From Solirubrobacterales bacterium (GTDB lineage Bacteria; Actinomycetota; Thermoleophilia; Solirubrobacterales; 70-9), in NCBI GenBank assembly GCA_021155855.1, contig JAJNAZ010000006.1:31680-95679 (forward strand): a stretch of 64,000 nt of DNA, given 5' to 3'. The notes under the pieces are model-generated. The model was not told the DNA's origin. It made no database searches and saw nothing but the letters and a program-made list of their open reading frames with translations. Of the stretch, positions 17,501 to 25,213 are shown in pieces; positions within the stretch are counted from its first letter, which is position 1; the number at the start of each line of letters is the position of its first letter. A program made the position numbers and the translations under genes.

Positions 17501-17687
17501 CATGGTGCGACCCCGGCTTGCCGTTCGCGGTCGGGGGCCCCTCATAGAAGCTCCAGATCGGCGCCCCGGCGTCGCGCCGCTGGGCGAGCTGGCGCGCAAA
17601 GACGTCGTCACGGCGCCAGCGCTGGAGCACCGTCAGCTCGAGCTCGGGAAAGGACTGCTTCGGATCTACCGGCCGGAACGCGGGCAT
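14517..17687 (-). CDS. ileS: Isoleucyl-tRNA synthetase
   Basis: A 1056-residue class I synthetase. The HIGH site is replaced by GSHH in NGKPGSHHVLA, as in actinobacterial IleS. Other marks: GWDCHGLPVELEVEKELG, the editing-domain WTTTPWTLISN, KMSTS in EGQKMSTSRGNVVDP, and a Cys-pair zinc-type segment (CAACGDEMH). The length fits the long, eukaryote-like IleS class that tends to resist mupirocin; that is a family statement, not shown here. A TAGAAT -10 lies 9 nt before the ATG, so no T-box leader fits. Confidence 0.96.
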   Translation of the reverse strand: MPAFRPVDPKQSFPELELTVLQRWRRDDVFARQLAQRRDAGAPIWSFYEGPPTANGKPGSHHVLARAFKDVYPRYRAMRGHYVPRKAGWDCHGLPVELEVEKELGISSKVEIEEYGIAEFNARCRESVFRYVEDWNRLTERIGFWIDLDDPYVTLENDYIESVWWSLRRIWDEGRLYRGHKVVPYCPRCGTALSSHEVAQGYDDVEDPSVFVRFPVLEVPPSNEIPESPIEPGDSLVAWTTTPWTLISNAALAVGPEIEYVRAELDGETFVLARDLVERVLGEGGEVLAHFPGSALAGIRYEPPFSFISDYGPRGHTVLEGDFVTTEEGTGIVHTAIAFGEDDFRLGEQYGITLQNPVRPDGTFDRRVTDFAGRYVKDADPEIVETLRASGRLLRAEVYEHSYPHCWRCGTPLLYYATSSWYLRTTEVRDRMLEENEQIGWRPEHVKHGRFGKWLEGNVDWALSRERYWGTPLPIWECGSEGCEERFCAGSVADLRERDGDVPDDLHRPYIDDVVLRCAACGDEMHRVKEVIDTWYDSGAMPFAQFHYPFEGEAQFEERFPADYICEAQDQTRGWFYSLLVEAVLLFDRTSYRNCVCLGLILDPEGQKMSTSRGNVVDPWEVLATHGADAFRWYYLSSQQPWAGYRFSADTVGESLRQFLLTLWNTYSFFVLYANAEQLEVSDVDELLVARCSDLDRWALSRLQGTVRTVIERMDDYDCTDAGRAIAGYVEELSNWYVRLSRRRFWEGDRAAFATLRHCLLLVAKLLAPFTPFVADEIHANLSHGAADSDDSVHLRDFPEPDPELENGELEAGVEAAMRAIELGRAARAQAKVKNRQPLRRAVIVATEAERAEIERLGGIVAGELNVKEIEFVSEEGELIRYSVKPNYRNLGPRFGKQMPMAAAAIEALDPDHVAEAIRGTRRIGINVDGQEHELGPDDVTLVMQPLKGYEVEAEAGRAVALALELDDGLRREGLAREVVHAIQNARRRAGLDVSDRIALALGGDAGLLEAARTHQDYIAGETLATSVELGPGADVDGGVKTTIEGRPLLIAVRPS

Positions 17688-17696
17688 GAGCGCCGG

Positions 17697-17702
17697 ATTC
17701 TA
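17697..17702 (-). promoter_or_regulatory. -10 element of ileS
   Basis: TAGAAT on the minus strand, 9 nt before the ileS ATG at 17687. The short distance argues against a leader riboswitch. Confidence 0.5.
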
Positions 17703-17761
17703 GGAGCGACGGGGCCCCGCTCGGTGGCGCCGTCGCCTGACTCACTCATGGGATCGATTGC

Positions 17762-18949
17762 TCAGTGCGCGGGCGCCCCGCCGCCGCCGAGGCCCGGCGC
17801 GCCCCGGTCGTCCGGGTCCGCTTGCAGCCAGGCTCGGATCTCCTCGTTGTGCTCGCCTAGTCCGGGTGGCCGGCGCCGGGTACGAGCCGGTGTCCCCCGC
17901 AGGCCGAGTGGCGAGGCGACGGTGCGTACCCCGTCGTGCTCGTCGATCGGCTCCAGGCCCAGCGACGAGGCGAGGTCGAAGGCCGCGGCGACGTCGTTCA
18001 CCGGGCCTGCCGGGACCCCCGCGGTGCGCAGCCGCTCGACCCAGTCGGCGACCGGAGCGGAGGCCAGGCGTCCCTCGATCAGCTCTCGCAGGGCCTCTCG
18101 ATGCTCGACCCGCGACGGGTTGGTGGCGAAGCGCTGGTCGGCGGCGAGCTCGGGCTCGCCGATCGCCGTCGTCAGAGCGGCGAACTGCCGATCGTTGCCG
18201 GCGCAGATCATCAGCGGGCCGTCGGCGGCGGCGTAGGTCGCGAACGGCTCGATGCTCGGGTGGACGTTGCCGAGCCGGCGGGGCACCGCGTCCGCATTGA
18301 GGTAGCCGCCCGCCTGGTTGACGAGCGCGGCGAGCGCGCTCGTGAGCAGGTCGATCTCGATCCGTTGTCCCTCGCCGCTGCGGGCGCGTGCCGCCAGGGC
18401 GGCGAGGATCGCGACCGCGGCGCCGAGGCCGGCGATCACGTCCACCAGGGCGACGCCGACCTTCGAGGCCTCGCCGTTCCCGGGTCCGGTGATCGACATC
18501 AGTCCCGAGAGCGCCTGGACCAGCGGGTCGTAGCCGGGCATCGCGGCGCCCGCCCCGGTACCGAACCCCGTGATCGAGCAATGCACGAGCCGCGGGTTGG
18601 CGGCGCGCAGCTCCGCGGCGCCGAGCCCGAACCGCTCCAGCGTGCCGGGCTTGAAGTTGTCGAGCAGGACGTCCGCACGACGCGCCAGCTCCGCCGCCAG
18701 CCGCGCGTCGCCGGGATCGACGAGGTCGAGCGTCACCGAGCGCTTGTTGCGGTTTACGGAGAGGAAGTAGGTCGACGCCCCGTCGGCCGTCTCGGGCGGC
18801 CTCCAGGTGCGCGTCTCGTCACCCGTCGGAGCTTCGACTTTGATCACTTCGGCGCCGAGGTCGCCGAGCGTCATCGTCGCCAGCGGGCCCGCGAGCACGC
18901 GAGTGAAGTCGGCGACGAGGATGCCCTCGAGCGGCGCGGCGGCGGTCAC
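17762..18949 (-). CDS. CaiB/BaiF-type (family III) CoA-transferase
   Basis: A 395-residue enzyme of the family III CoA-transferases. N-terminal VADFTRVLAGPLATMTLGD, then VIKVEAP, LSVNRNKRSVTLDL, DVLLDNFKPGTLERFGLG, and the catalytic Asp in GYDPLVQALSGLM. These enzymes swap CoA between carboxylic acids such as carnitine derivatives, formate/oxalate or bile acids; the substrate is not readable. The Gly-rich end (GLGGGGAPAH) is an extra tail. GTG start; no clear ribosome binding site. Divergent from a lipoprotein gene. Confidence 0.9.
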   Translation of the reverse strand: MTAAAPLEGILVADFTRVLAGPLATMTLGDLGAEVIKVEAPTGDETRTWRPPETADGASTYFLSVNRNKRSVTLDLVDPGDARLAAELARRADVLLDNFKPGTLERFGLGAAELRAANPRLVHCSITGFGTGAGAAMPGYDPLVQALSGLMSITGPGNGEASKVGVALVDVIAGLGAAVAILAALAARARSGEGQRIEIDLLTSALAALVNQAGGYLNADAVPRRLGNVHPSIEPFATYAAADGPLMICAGNDRQFAALTTAIGEPELAADQRFATNPSRVEHREALRELIEGRLASAPVADWVERLRTAGVPAGPVNDVAAAFDLASSLGLEPIDEHDGVRTVASPLGLRGTPARTRRRPPGLGEHNEEIRAWLQADPDDRGAPGLGGGGAPAH

Positions 18950-18973
18950 GGCGGAGACGATATTGGCGCTCCC

Positions 18974-18979
18974 TATATT
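18974..18979 (+). promoter_or_regulatory. -10 element of the lipoprotein gene
   Basis: TATATT lies 6 nt before ATG 18986, so transcription should begin at or next to the start codon. Confidence 0.55.
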
Positions 18980-18985
18980 TGGCGG

Positions 18986-19465
18986 ATGAGGCGGATCACG
19001 ATCGGAGTGATGGGGGTGTTGGCGGCCGCCGCGATCGGCGGGTGCGGCTCCGACGAGCCGGCCGGGACACCCCCCGCGTGCGTCTCGCCGCCCTCCGCCT
19101 ACCTGGCCGCGCTGAAGGCGGCGCCCGAGCAGGTGCTACTCGGGGACACGACCCGGATCAGCGACTGTCTGGTAGAGGAGCAGGAGCCCGGACAGATCGC
19201 GGCCGTCGGCGAGTCGATCATCGCCGCGGCGACGGAGCTCAATCGGCGGATTCGCCGCGACCCGCAGCCGCCGGTGATCGTCCGACTCGGCTACCTGGTC
19301 GGGGCCGTCCAGGAGGCCGAGGCGGGCACCGGCGGCATTCACCGGGACCTGAAGCTGCGGCTCGACTCCGCCGCGCGCTACAGCGGCCCCGGCGCCGCGC
19401 CGTTCCCGGCCGCGTTCGAACGCGCCTACGGCGAGGGCTACGCCGCCGGCCAGGCCGCGGGCTGA
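18986..19465 (+). CDS. Small lipoprotein of unknown function
   Basis: A 159-residue protein with a lipoprotein signal peptide: Arg-Arg start, hydrophobic core, lipobox IGGC with the modified Cys near residue 20. The rest is soluble, with a second and third Cys (PPACVSPP, RISDCLVE) that could pair, and a C-terminal helical GEGYAAGQAAG. I recognise no family. A TATATT hexamer just before the ATG suggests a leaderless mRNA. Confidence 0.75.
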   Translation: MRRITIGVMGVLAAAAIGGCGSDEPAGTPPACVSPPSAYLAALKAAPEQVLLGDTTRISDCLVEEQEPGQIAAVGESIIAAATELNRRIRRDPQPPVIVRLGYLVGAVQEAEAGTGGIHRDLKLRLDSAARYSGPGAAPFPAAFERAYGEGYAAGQAAG

Positions 19466-19481
19466 GCGATTCGGAGCGCGC

Positions 19482-19610
19482 TTAGATCGGGCGCCGGACG
19501 CGGCGCTCGTGGCGCAGGTGTGCCGACTCGGAATGCCGGCTGCGCTCTGCGCGATTGTGGAGCTCGGCCCGGTGGGCGTCGAGATAGAGGATCGTCAGCA
19601 TCGCGTTCAT
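19482..19610 (-). CDS. Tiny 42-residue His/Arg-rich protein, divergent from the CGNR regulator
   Basis: A 42-codon gene with a good ribosome binding site (CAGGAG, about 6 nt before ATG 19610). The N-terminus MNAMLTILYLDAHRAELHNR could form an amphipathic helix; the rest is rich in His, Arg, Ser and Glu and ends RRVRRPI. Tiny proteins with a short hydrophobic start and a basic tail are scattered in actinobacterial genomes, but I cannot assign a function. It shares its upstream region, full of inverted repeats, with the adjacent regulator, so it may be that regulator's target. Confidence 0.5.
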   Translation of the reverse strand: MNAMLTILYLDAHRAELHNRAERSRHSESAHLRHERRVRRPI

Positions 19611-19633
19611 CTGCGTCTCCTGTCGGTAACCAA

Positions 19634-19690
19634 TGTATTGATATAGAGGGTTATATCATAACCGGTGATAACATAATGTCGGTTATGGCC
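19634..19690. promoter_or_regulatory. Inverted-repeat operator region between the 42-residue gene and the CGNR regulator
   Basis: A distinctly AT-rich patch in GC-rich DNA. It holds GGTTATATCATAACC (19649-19663; 6-bp arms, 3-bp centre) and an overlapping pair GATATA (19640-19645) / TATATC (19652-19657). GTTAT/ATAAC half-sites recur downstream to 19686. CATAAT (19672-19677) lies 7 nt before ATG 19685 and can serve as a -10. Confidence 0.55.
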
Positions 19691-20245
19691 ACGAACCAGA
19701 TCGCCCCCGGCAGGCTCGAGCTGGTGCGCGAATTCGTCAACACGCACGAGCTCGATCGGCACACCGACGAGCTCTCCGGCGCCGCCACCACCACCCGTTG
19801 GCTCGAGGCCCGTGGGCTGTCCGGGGCGGACGGCTTGCTGCCCGAGCACGACCGCGAGCGCCTGGTCGCCGTGCGCGAGGCGCTGCGGCTGCTGCTGCTC
19901 GCCAACAACTCCGGGGACCCGGCGCCGGAGCGAGCGCTGCGGGCGCTGAACGAGCAGTCGACCGAGGCCGCCCTCGGCCTGCGCTTCGACGCCGACGGGG
20001 CGCAGCTGGTCAGCAGCTGCGGCGGCGTCGACTCGACGATCGCCGAGCTGCTGGCGATCGTTCACGATTCGATGCGAGACGGCACCTGGCAGCGGCTGAA
20101 GGCCTGTCTCGCCGACGACTGTCACTGGGCCTTCTACGACAACTCGCGCAACCACTCCGGCACCTGGTGCGACATGTCGGATTGCGGGAACCGGGCCAAG
20201 GCGCGCGCCTACCGCGAGCGCCACCGTGCCCACCGCAAGCGATAG
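19685..20245 (+). CDS. ABATE/CGNR zinc-finger domain protein, putative transcription factor
   Basis: A 186-residue protein of the ABATE plus CGNR zinc-finger family. The N-terminal region (VREFVNTHELDRHTDEL; then RLVAVREALRLLLLAN) is the stress-related ABATE domain. The C-terminal zinc finger has C-x3-C in GTWCDMSDCGNRAKARAYRERHR, preceded by CLADDCHWAFYDNSRNHS which supplies more ligands. Such proteins are thought to bind DNA and RNA polymerase. ATG 19685 was preferred to ATG 19676 because CATAAT lies 7 nt before it. Inverted repeats upstream suggest self-control. Confidence 0.87.
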   Translation: MATNQIAPGRLELVREFVNTHELDRHTDELSGAATTTRWLEARGLSGADGLLPEHDRERLVAVREALRLLLLANNSGDPAPERALRALNEQSTEAALGLRFDADGAQLVSSCGGVDSTIAELLAIVHDSMRDGTWQRLKACLADDCHWAFYDNSRNHSGTWCDMSDCGNRAKARAYRERHRAHRKR

Positions 20246-20248
20246 CCT
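20243..20248 (+). promoter_or_regulatory. -10 element of fumC
   Basis: TAGCCT overlaps the stop of the preceding gene and lies 9 nt before the fumC ATG, suggesting a separate leaderless transcript. Confidence 0.35.
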
Positions 20249-20257
20249 CAGCTGCCG

Positions 20258-21577
20258 ATGGCCCTCGACACACAGCTGTGGGGAGCCGAGACCGCGAAGG
20301 CAATCGAGAATTTCCCCGTTTCCGGGCACCCGATCCCGGCTCCGGTGGTTCACTGGCTCGGCCGGATCAAGGCCGCGGCGGCGCGCGTCAACGCCGAGCT
20401 CGGGGGCCTCGATGCCGACATCGCCGAGCGGATCGCGGCCGCCGGCGACGCGGTCGGCGCCGGCGAGCACGACGACCAGTTCCCGGTTGATGTGTTCCAG
20501 ACCGGCTCCGGCACCTCGTCGAACATGAACGCGAACGAGGTGATCGCCAATCTGGCCGGCGACGACGCCCACGCCAACGACCACGTCAACATGGGCCAGT
20601 CCTCCAACGACGTGTTCCCGTCGGCGGTTCACCTGGCGGCGCTCGGTGAGGTCTCCTCCGATCTGCTCCCGGCCCTCGACGGGCTCTCCGAGGCGCTGGC
20701 GCGCAAGGCGGAGGAATTCGCCGGCCACGTCAAGGCTGGACGCACCCATCTGATGGACGCCGTCCCGGTCACCCTGGGCCAGGAGTTCGGCGGCTATGCG
20801 ACGCAGATCCGGCTCGGAGCCGACCGCGTCCGCGACACCCTCGCCCGCGTCGGTCAGATCCCGCTGGGCGGTACCGCCACCGGCACCGGCCTCAACACCC
20901 ACTCCGAGTTCGCCGAGCGGGTGCGCCGCCGGCTCGCCGACGCGACCGGGCTCGAGATCTCGGCGCCGGCCGACCCGTTCGAGGCGCAGGGCAACCGCGA
21001 CTCCCTGGTCGAGCTCTCCGGCGGGCTTCGGGTGGTCGCCGTCTCGCTGATCAAGATCGCGAACGACATTGCGCTGATGGGCTCCGGCCCCCGGGCAGGC
21101 CTCGCCGAGATCCGCCTGCCCGAGCTTCAGAAGGGGTCGTCGATCATGCCCGGCAAGGTCAACCCGGTGATCTGCGAGGTCGTGATCCAGGTCGGCGACC
21201 AGGTGATTGGCAATGACGCCGCGATCGCGATCGCCGGCTCACAGGGCCAGTTCGAGCTCAACGTCCGGGTGCCGCTGATCGCGCGCAACCTGCTCGACTC
21301 GGTAAAGCTGCTCGCCGCCGCGTCGCGGCTGCTGAACGAGAGGTGCGTGAGCGGGATCGAGGCGAACGAGGAGATGCTCGAGCGCCATGCGGAGAACACG
21401 CTCGCCACCGCCACGGCGCTCAACCCGCACGTCGGCTACGACCGCGCCACGGAGATCGTCAAGCAAGCCGCCGCCTCGGGCCGGCCGTTGCGGGAGGTCG
21501 CGCGCGAGCTCGGAGTCTCCGAATCGGTGCTCGACGAGGCCCTCGACCATCAACGGCTCGCCCGGCCCCACGACTGA
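20258..21577 (+). CDS. fumC: Class II fumarate hydratase
   Basis: A 439-residue iron-independent fumarase that interconverts fumarate and malate in the TCA cycle. Landmarks: FQTGSGTSSNMNANEVIAN, NDHVNMGQSSNDVFPSAVH, AGRTHLMDAVPVTLGQEF and the superfamily signature GSSIMPGKVNPV, whose Ser is catalytic. The length is a little below the usual 460. Followed at once by a dehydratase-like gene whose start is unclear. Confidence 0.96.
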   Translation: MALDTQLWGAETAKAIENFPVSGHPIPAPVVHWLGRIKAAAARVNAELGGLDADIAERIAAAGDAVGAGEHDDQFPVDVFQTGSGTSSNMNANEVIANLAGDDAHANDHVNMGQSSNDVFPSAVHLAALGEVSSDLLPALDGLSEALARKAEEFAGHVKAGRTHLMDAVPVTLGQEFGGYATQIRLGADRVRDTLARVGQIPLGGTATGTGLNTHSEFAERVRRRLADATGLEISAPADPFEAQGNRDSLVELSGGLRVVAVSLIKIANDIALMGSGPRAGLAEIRLPELQKGSSIMPGKVNPVICEVVIQVGDQVIGNDAAIAIAGSQGQFELNVRVPLIARNLLDSVKLLAAASRLLNERCVSGIEANEEMLERHAENTLATATALNPHVGYDRATEIVKQAAASGRPLREVARELGVSESVLDEALDHQRLARPHD

Positions 21578-21581
21578 GCCG

Positions 21582-22505
21582 ATCGGCCGCGACGAGATCG
21601 AGGCGGCGGCGGCGCGCATCGACGGCCGGGTGCGCGAGACACCGGTGCTGGACCTCGAGCCTGGCGCCCTCGGCCTGGACGGCGCACTGACGCTGAAACT
21701 GGAGCTGTTTCAGCACACCGGCTCGTTCAAGGCACGCGGGGCGTTCAGTGTCTTGCTCGCCGCCGAGGTGCCCGCGGCTGGCGTGGTCGCGGCCTCGGGC
21801 GGCAACTTCGCGCTCGCCGTCGCCCACGCGGCCGCCGAGCTGGGCCACCCGGCGGCGATCTTCGTCCCCGAGAGCTCACCGCCGGCGAAGCTCGAACGCC
21901 TGCGCCGCGGCGGCGCCGAGGTCGTCGTCGCCGGCGCCTTCTACGACGATGCACTCGCCGCGGCCCGCGAGCGCGCCGCGGCCTCGGGCGCACTCGAGCT
22001 GCATGCCTTCGACGACCCGCTGGTCGTCGCCGGCCAGGGAACCTGTGGGCGCGAGCTCGACCGCCGGCGCGCGGGCCTCGACACGCTGGTGGTCGCAGTC
22101 GGTGGCGGTGGCCTCTGCGGCGGGATCGCGGCCTGGTACGGCAACGAGGCCCGGATCGTCGCCACCGAGCCGCGGCGCTGCCCGACCCTCGCCCGCGCTC
22201 TGGAGGCCGGGGCGCCAATTGAGGTCGAGGTCGGCGGTCACGCGGCCGACTCACTCGGTGCGCGGCGGATCGGCGAGCATCCGTGGGCCGCGCTCAGCCG
22301 CTGGGTGGACGACGCGGTGCTGGTCACGGACGATGCGATCCGGGATGCTCAGCGCCGCCTCTGGGCCGAGCTCCGGATCGCCGCCGAGCCGGGCGGCGCC
22401 GCGGCGCTCGCGGCACTGCTGTCCGGCGCCTACGTGCCGGGCCGCGACGAGCGCGTCGGGGTGCTGATCTGCGGCGGCAACTTCGATCCCGGATCGCTCG
22501 CGTAA
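21582..22505 (+). CDS. PLP-dependent serine/threonine dehydratase-like enzyme (start unresolved)
   Basis: A fold-type II PLP enzyme: PLP lysine in HTGSFKARGAF, SGGNFALAVAHAA, and the phosphate-binding glycine loop VVAVGGGGLCGG. It resembles serine/threonine dehydratases and serine racemases, which turn Ser or Thr into keto acids. The expected N-terminal helix (DEIEAAAARIDGRVRETPVL) is coded but has no ATG, GTG or TTG before it unless translation begins at ATG 21387 deep inside fumC. I placed the start at an in-frame ATC (21582) only to include that helix; the first ordinary start is GTG 21630. Confidence 0.8.
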   Translation: MGRDEIEAAAARIDGRVRETPVLDLEPGALGLDGALTLKLELFQHTGSFKARGAFSVLLAAEVPAAGVVAASGGNFALAVAHAAAELGHPAAIFVPESSPPAKLERLRRGGAEVVVAGAFYDDALAAARERAAASGALELHAFDDPLVVAGQGTCGRELDRRRAGLDTLVVAVGGGGLCGGIAAWYGNEARIVATEPRRCPTLARALEAGAPIEVEVGGHAADSLGARRIGEHPWAALSRWVDDAVLVTDDAIRDAQRRLWAELRIAAEPGGAAALAALLSGAYVPGRDERVGVLICGGNFDPGSLA

Positions 22506-22578
22506 CGCCCGGAACTTCCGGCCGACGGATCAGGACTGCGATCATCACAGGCGAGCGACGAGCAGAGAAGGAGCCCGA

Positions 22579-23085
22579 ATGCCCGACGACAACGCAAGCC
22601 CCACCGAGAAGGCGACCTTCGGCGCCGGCTGCTTCTGGCAGGTCGAGGAGACATTCCGCGCCCTCGACGGGGTGCTCGACACCGCGGTCGGCTATGAGGG
22701 CGGCCACGTCGACAACCCGACCTACGAGCAGGTGTGCAGCGGCACCACCGGCCACGTGGAGGTCTGCGAGGTCGAGTTCGACCCGTCCCGAGTGAGCTTC
22801 GAGGATTTGGTCTCAAAGTACTTCGAGATCCACGACCCGACGCAGCTGAACCGTCAAGGGCCGGACGTCGGCCACCAGTACCGCTCGGTGATCTTCGCCC
22901 ACTCCGCCGAGCAGGAGGAGGTCGCGCGCACGGTGATCGAGCGTGTGCAGCCGCGCTTTCGGGATCCGATCGTGACCGCGATCGAGCCCGCGCAGCCGTT
23001 CTGGCGCGCCGAGGAGTACCACCAGTGCTATCTCGACAAGCGGCGCTCGGGCGCCGGGCTCTTGGGCCAGCTGCTCGGGCGCTGA
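22579..23085 (+). CDS. msrA: Peptide methionine-S-sulfoxide reductase A
   Basis: A 168-residue MsrA with the catalytic Cys in GAGCFWQVEETF, GYEGGHVDNPTYEQVCSG, VEFDPSRVSFEDL, DPTQLNRQGPDVGHQYRS and EEYHQCYLD carrying the likely resolving Cys. It repairs oxidised methionine (S epimer) using thioredoxin; a thioredoxin gene lies 8 kb away. A strong AAGGAG site precedes the ATG. Confidence 0.96.
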   Translation: MPDDNASPTEKATFGAGCFWQVEETFRALDGVLDTAVGYEGGHVDNPTYEQVCSGTTGHVEVCEVEFDPSRVSFEDLVSKYFEIHDPTQLNRQGPDVGHQYRSVIFAHSAEQEEVARTVIERVQPRFRDPIVTAIEPAQPFWRAEEYHQCYLDKRRSGAGLLGQLLGR

Positions 23086-23146
23086 ACCCGCTCGCGGCCG
23101 TCGCGCCGGCACCGCCGGGCTGAGCCCGATCTCGCCTTGGGCGACG

Positions 23147-23168
23147 TATGGGTGCTATCGCACCCATA
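23147..23168. terminator. Hairpin between convergent msrA and globin genes
   Basis: A perfect inverted repeat: TATGGGTGC, loop TATC, GCACCCATA. It sits between two convergent genes, the usual place for a two-way terminator. There is no U-tract, as is common for actinobacterial terminators. An operator role is possible but nothing nearby needs one. Confidence 0.6.
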
Positions 23169-23183
23169 ACTCGCCCGGTGGAG

Positions 23184-23651
23184 CTAGCCCTCGAACGGCG
23201 GCGCCTCGCCCCAGCCCCACCGCGGCACCGGGGCGTGCTCGAAGACGTCCGCGTCGGGTTGCGAGTTGTGCATGGCCAGGCGGGTGCCCCACTCGACGTA
23301 GGCGACGAACGCCGAGCGGAACTCGGGGTCGTCGGGGAGGCCCGCGTCGTCGGCGGCGAGGCTCATCAGGGAGGCGAAGCGAAACCGCTGCTCGGGTGTG
23401 ATGGCGAGCCCGCGATGGTGGGCGAGCATGCTCTCGTAGCCGCCGAGCTCCGCCGTGTAGCGGCCCGGCCCGCCGAAGACCTCGCACCACCAGGCGGTGA
23501 CATGGGCCCGATGGTCCTCGTGGACGCCGCCTGGGAAGAAGGGGGCGAGGAGCTCGTCGCGCTCGACCCGGTCGTAGAACGCGTCGATCAGGCCCCGCAG
23601 CGCGGGCCCGCCGCCCGCCCACTCGAACAGCGTCGGCGCGCCGTCAGACAT
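23184..23651 (-). CDS. glbO: Truncated hemoglobin, group II (GlbO-like)
   Basis: A 155-residue 2-on-2 globin. LFEWAGGGPALRGLIDAFYDRVERD opens the fold, FFPGGVHEDHRAHVTAWWCEVFGGP follows, LAHHRGLAITPEQRFRF has the proximal heme His, and YVEWGTRLAMHNSQP has the Trp typical of group II. The protein binds O2 and may aid respiration or detoxification. It overlaps the aldehyde dehydrogenase gene by 8 nt and is co-transcribed with it. Confidence 0.93.
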   Translation of the reverse strand: MSDGAPTLFEWAGGGPALRGLIDAFYDRVERDELLAPFFPGGVHEDHRAHVTAWWCEVFGGPGRYTAELGGYESMLAHHRGLAITPEQRFRFASLMSLAADDAGLPDDPEFRSAFVAYVEWGTRLAMHNSQPDADVFEHAPVPRWGWGEAPPFEG

Positions 23652-25110
23652 TGACAGCGACGTACTTCGTCTCCAGGAACTCGTGGATGCCCTCGTTGCC
23701 GCCCTCGCGGCCGATGCCCGACTGCTTGACGCCGCCGAACGGCGCGCCGGCGTTCGAGACCATCCCCTGGTTGAGGCCGATCATTCCCGTCTCCAGCCCC
23801 TCGCAGACGCGCAGGGCTCGCTTCAGGTCGGCGGTGTAGACGTAGGCGACGAGCCCGTACTCGGTGTCGTTGGCGGCGGCGATCGCCTCCACCTCGTCGG
23901 CGAACCCCTTCACGGGGGCGACCGGCCCGAAGATCTCCTCACGCAGCAACCGGGCCGAGTCGGGCACGTCGGCGACCACGGTGGGCTCGTAGAAGTAGCC
24001 GGCGCCGTCCGGGATCGCACCGCCGACCACGCAACTTGCGCCCTGGTCGACCGCATCGCGAACCAGCTCGTCGACCTTCGAGCGCTGGTCGGCGTCGATC
24101 AGCGGCCCAACGTCGACGCCGTCATCGACACCGCGGCCGAGCCGCAGCTTGCCCATCCGCGACGCCAGCCTCTCGGCGAACTCCGAGGCGACCGGCTCGG
24201 CGACATGGAAGCGATTGGCGGAGGTGCAGGCCTCGCCGATGTTGCGCATCTTGGCGATCATCGCGCCCTCGATCGCCGCGTCGAGGTCGGCGTCGTCGAA
24301 GATCAAAAACGGGGCGTTGCCGCCCAGCTCCATCGAGGCCTTGAGCACGTTGTCGGCCGACTGGGCGATCAGCTTGCGCCCGACCTCGGTCGAGCCGGTG
24401 AACGAGAGCTTGCGCAGCCTCCGGTCGGCGATGATCGGCGCAGAGATCGCGCTCGAGGACGAGCCGGTGATCACGTTGAGCACCCCCGGCGGCAGCCCGC
24501 ACTCGGCGAGCAGCTGCGCCAGTGCCAGCATCGAGAGCGGCGTCTGCTGCGCCGGCTTGACCACCATCGTGCAGCCGGCGGCGACCGCGGGGCCGATCTT
24601 CCGGGTGCCCATCGCGTTGGGGAAGTTCCATGGGGTGATGAAGTAGCTGGGCCCGACCGGTTGGCGCATCACAAGCACCCGCGAGGCCGCGTTGCCGGCG
24701 ACCTTGAAGTAGCCGTCGATGCGCAGCGCCTCGCCCGAGAACCAGCGAAAGAACTCGGCCGCGTAGGTGATCTCGGCCTTCGATTCGGCGAGCGTCTTGC
24801 CCATCTCCAGGGTCATCAGCAGCGCCAGGTCGTCGGCGCGCTCGCCGAGCAGCTCGAACGCTCGCCAGAGGATCTCGCCGCGCTCGTTCGGCGGCGTCGC
24901 GGCCCAGTCGGCCTGCGCTTCGGCGGCCGCGTCGATCGCCGCCTGCGCGTCCTCGGGGGTTGCGTCGGCGATCTCGCAGATCGCCTCGCCGGTCGAGGGG
25001 TCCTCGACCGCGAGCGTGGCACCGCCGCCGGCGTCGCGCCACTCGCCGCCGATGAGGAGCTGCTTCGGCGCCGCCTCGACCACCGTGCTCTCGCGCTCAG
25101 CAATGCTCAT
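23644..25110 (-). CDS. gabD: NAD(P)-dependent succinate-semialdehyde dehydrogenase-like enzyme
   Basis: A 488-residue aldehyde dehydrogenase closest to succinate-semialdehyde dehydrogenases. Features: TPWNFPNAMGTRKIGPAVAA, cofactor turn FTGSTEVGRKL, active-site Glu in MELGGNAPFLIFDDAD, catalytic Cys in IGEACTSANRF, and EEIFGPVAPV. It would oxidise succinate semialdehyde to succinate. A strong ribosome binding site (GGAGG) precedes ATG 25110. The exact substrate is inferred from family resemblance. Confidence 0.88.
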   Translation of the reverse strand: MSIAERESTVVEAAPKQLLIGGEWRDAGGGATLAVEDPSTGEAICEIADATPEDAQAAIDAAAEAQADWAATPPNERGEILWRAFELLGERADDLALLMTLEMGKTLAESKAEITYAAEFFRWFSGEALRIDGYFKVAGNAASRVLVMRQPVGPSYFITPWNFPNAMGTRKIGPAVAAGCTMVVKPAQQTPLSMLALAQLLAECGLPPGVLNVITGSSSSAISAPIIADRRLRKLSFTGSTEVGRKLIAQSADNVLKASMELGGNAPFLIFDDADLDAAIEGAMIAKMRNIGEACTSANRFHVAEPVASEFAERLASRMGKLRLGRGVDDGVDVGPLIDADQRSKVDELVRDAVDQGASCVVGGAIPDGAGYFYEPTVVADVPDSARLLREEIFGPVAPVKGFADEVEAIAAANDTEYGLVAYVYTADLKRALRVCEGLETGMIGLNQGMVSNAGAPFGGVKQSGIGREGGNEGIHEFLETKYVAVNV

Positions 25111-25213
25111 TCCCACCTCCGTGTCGACATCGGCGCCAGCGTAGCGTTCCGTCCGCCTGCGACCGCCACTTCCGCACTCCGTAGGCTGTTGAACCTCCTG
25201 GGGGGTGCGATCG

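Noticed and set aside
17688..17761. T-box riboswitch before ileS, as in many actinobacteria
   Set aside because: Only 74 nt separate ileS from the next gene and a -10 element lies 9 nt before the ATG, leaving no room for a leader.
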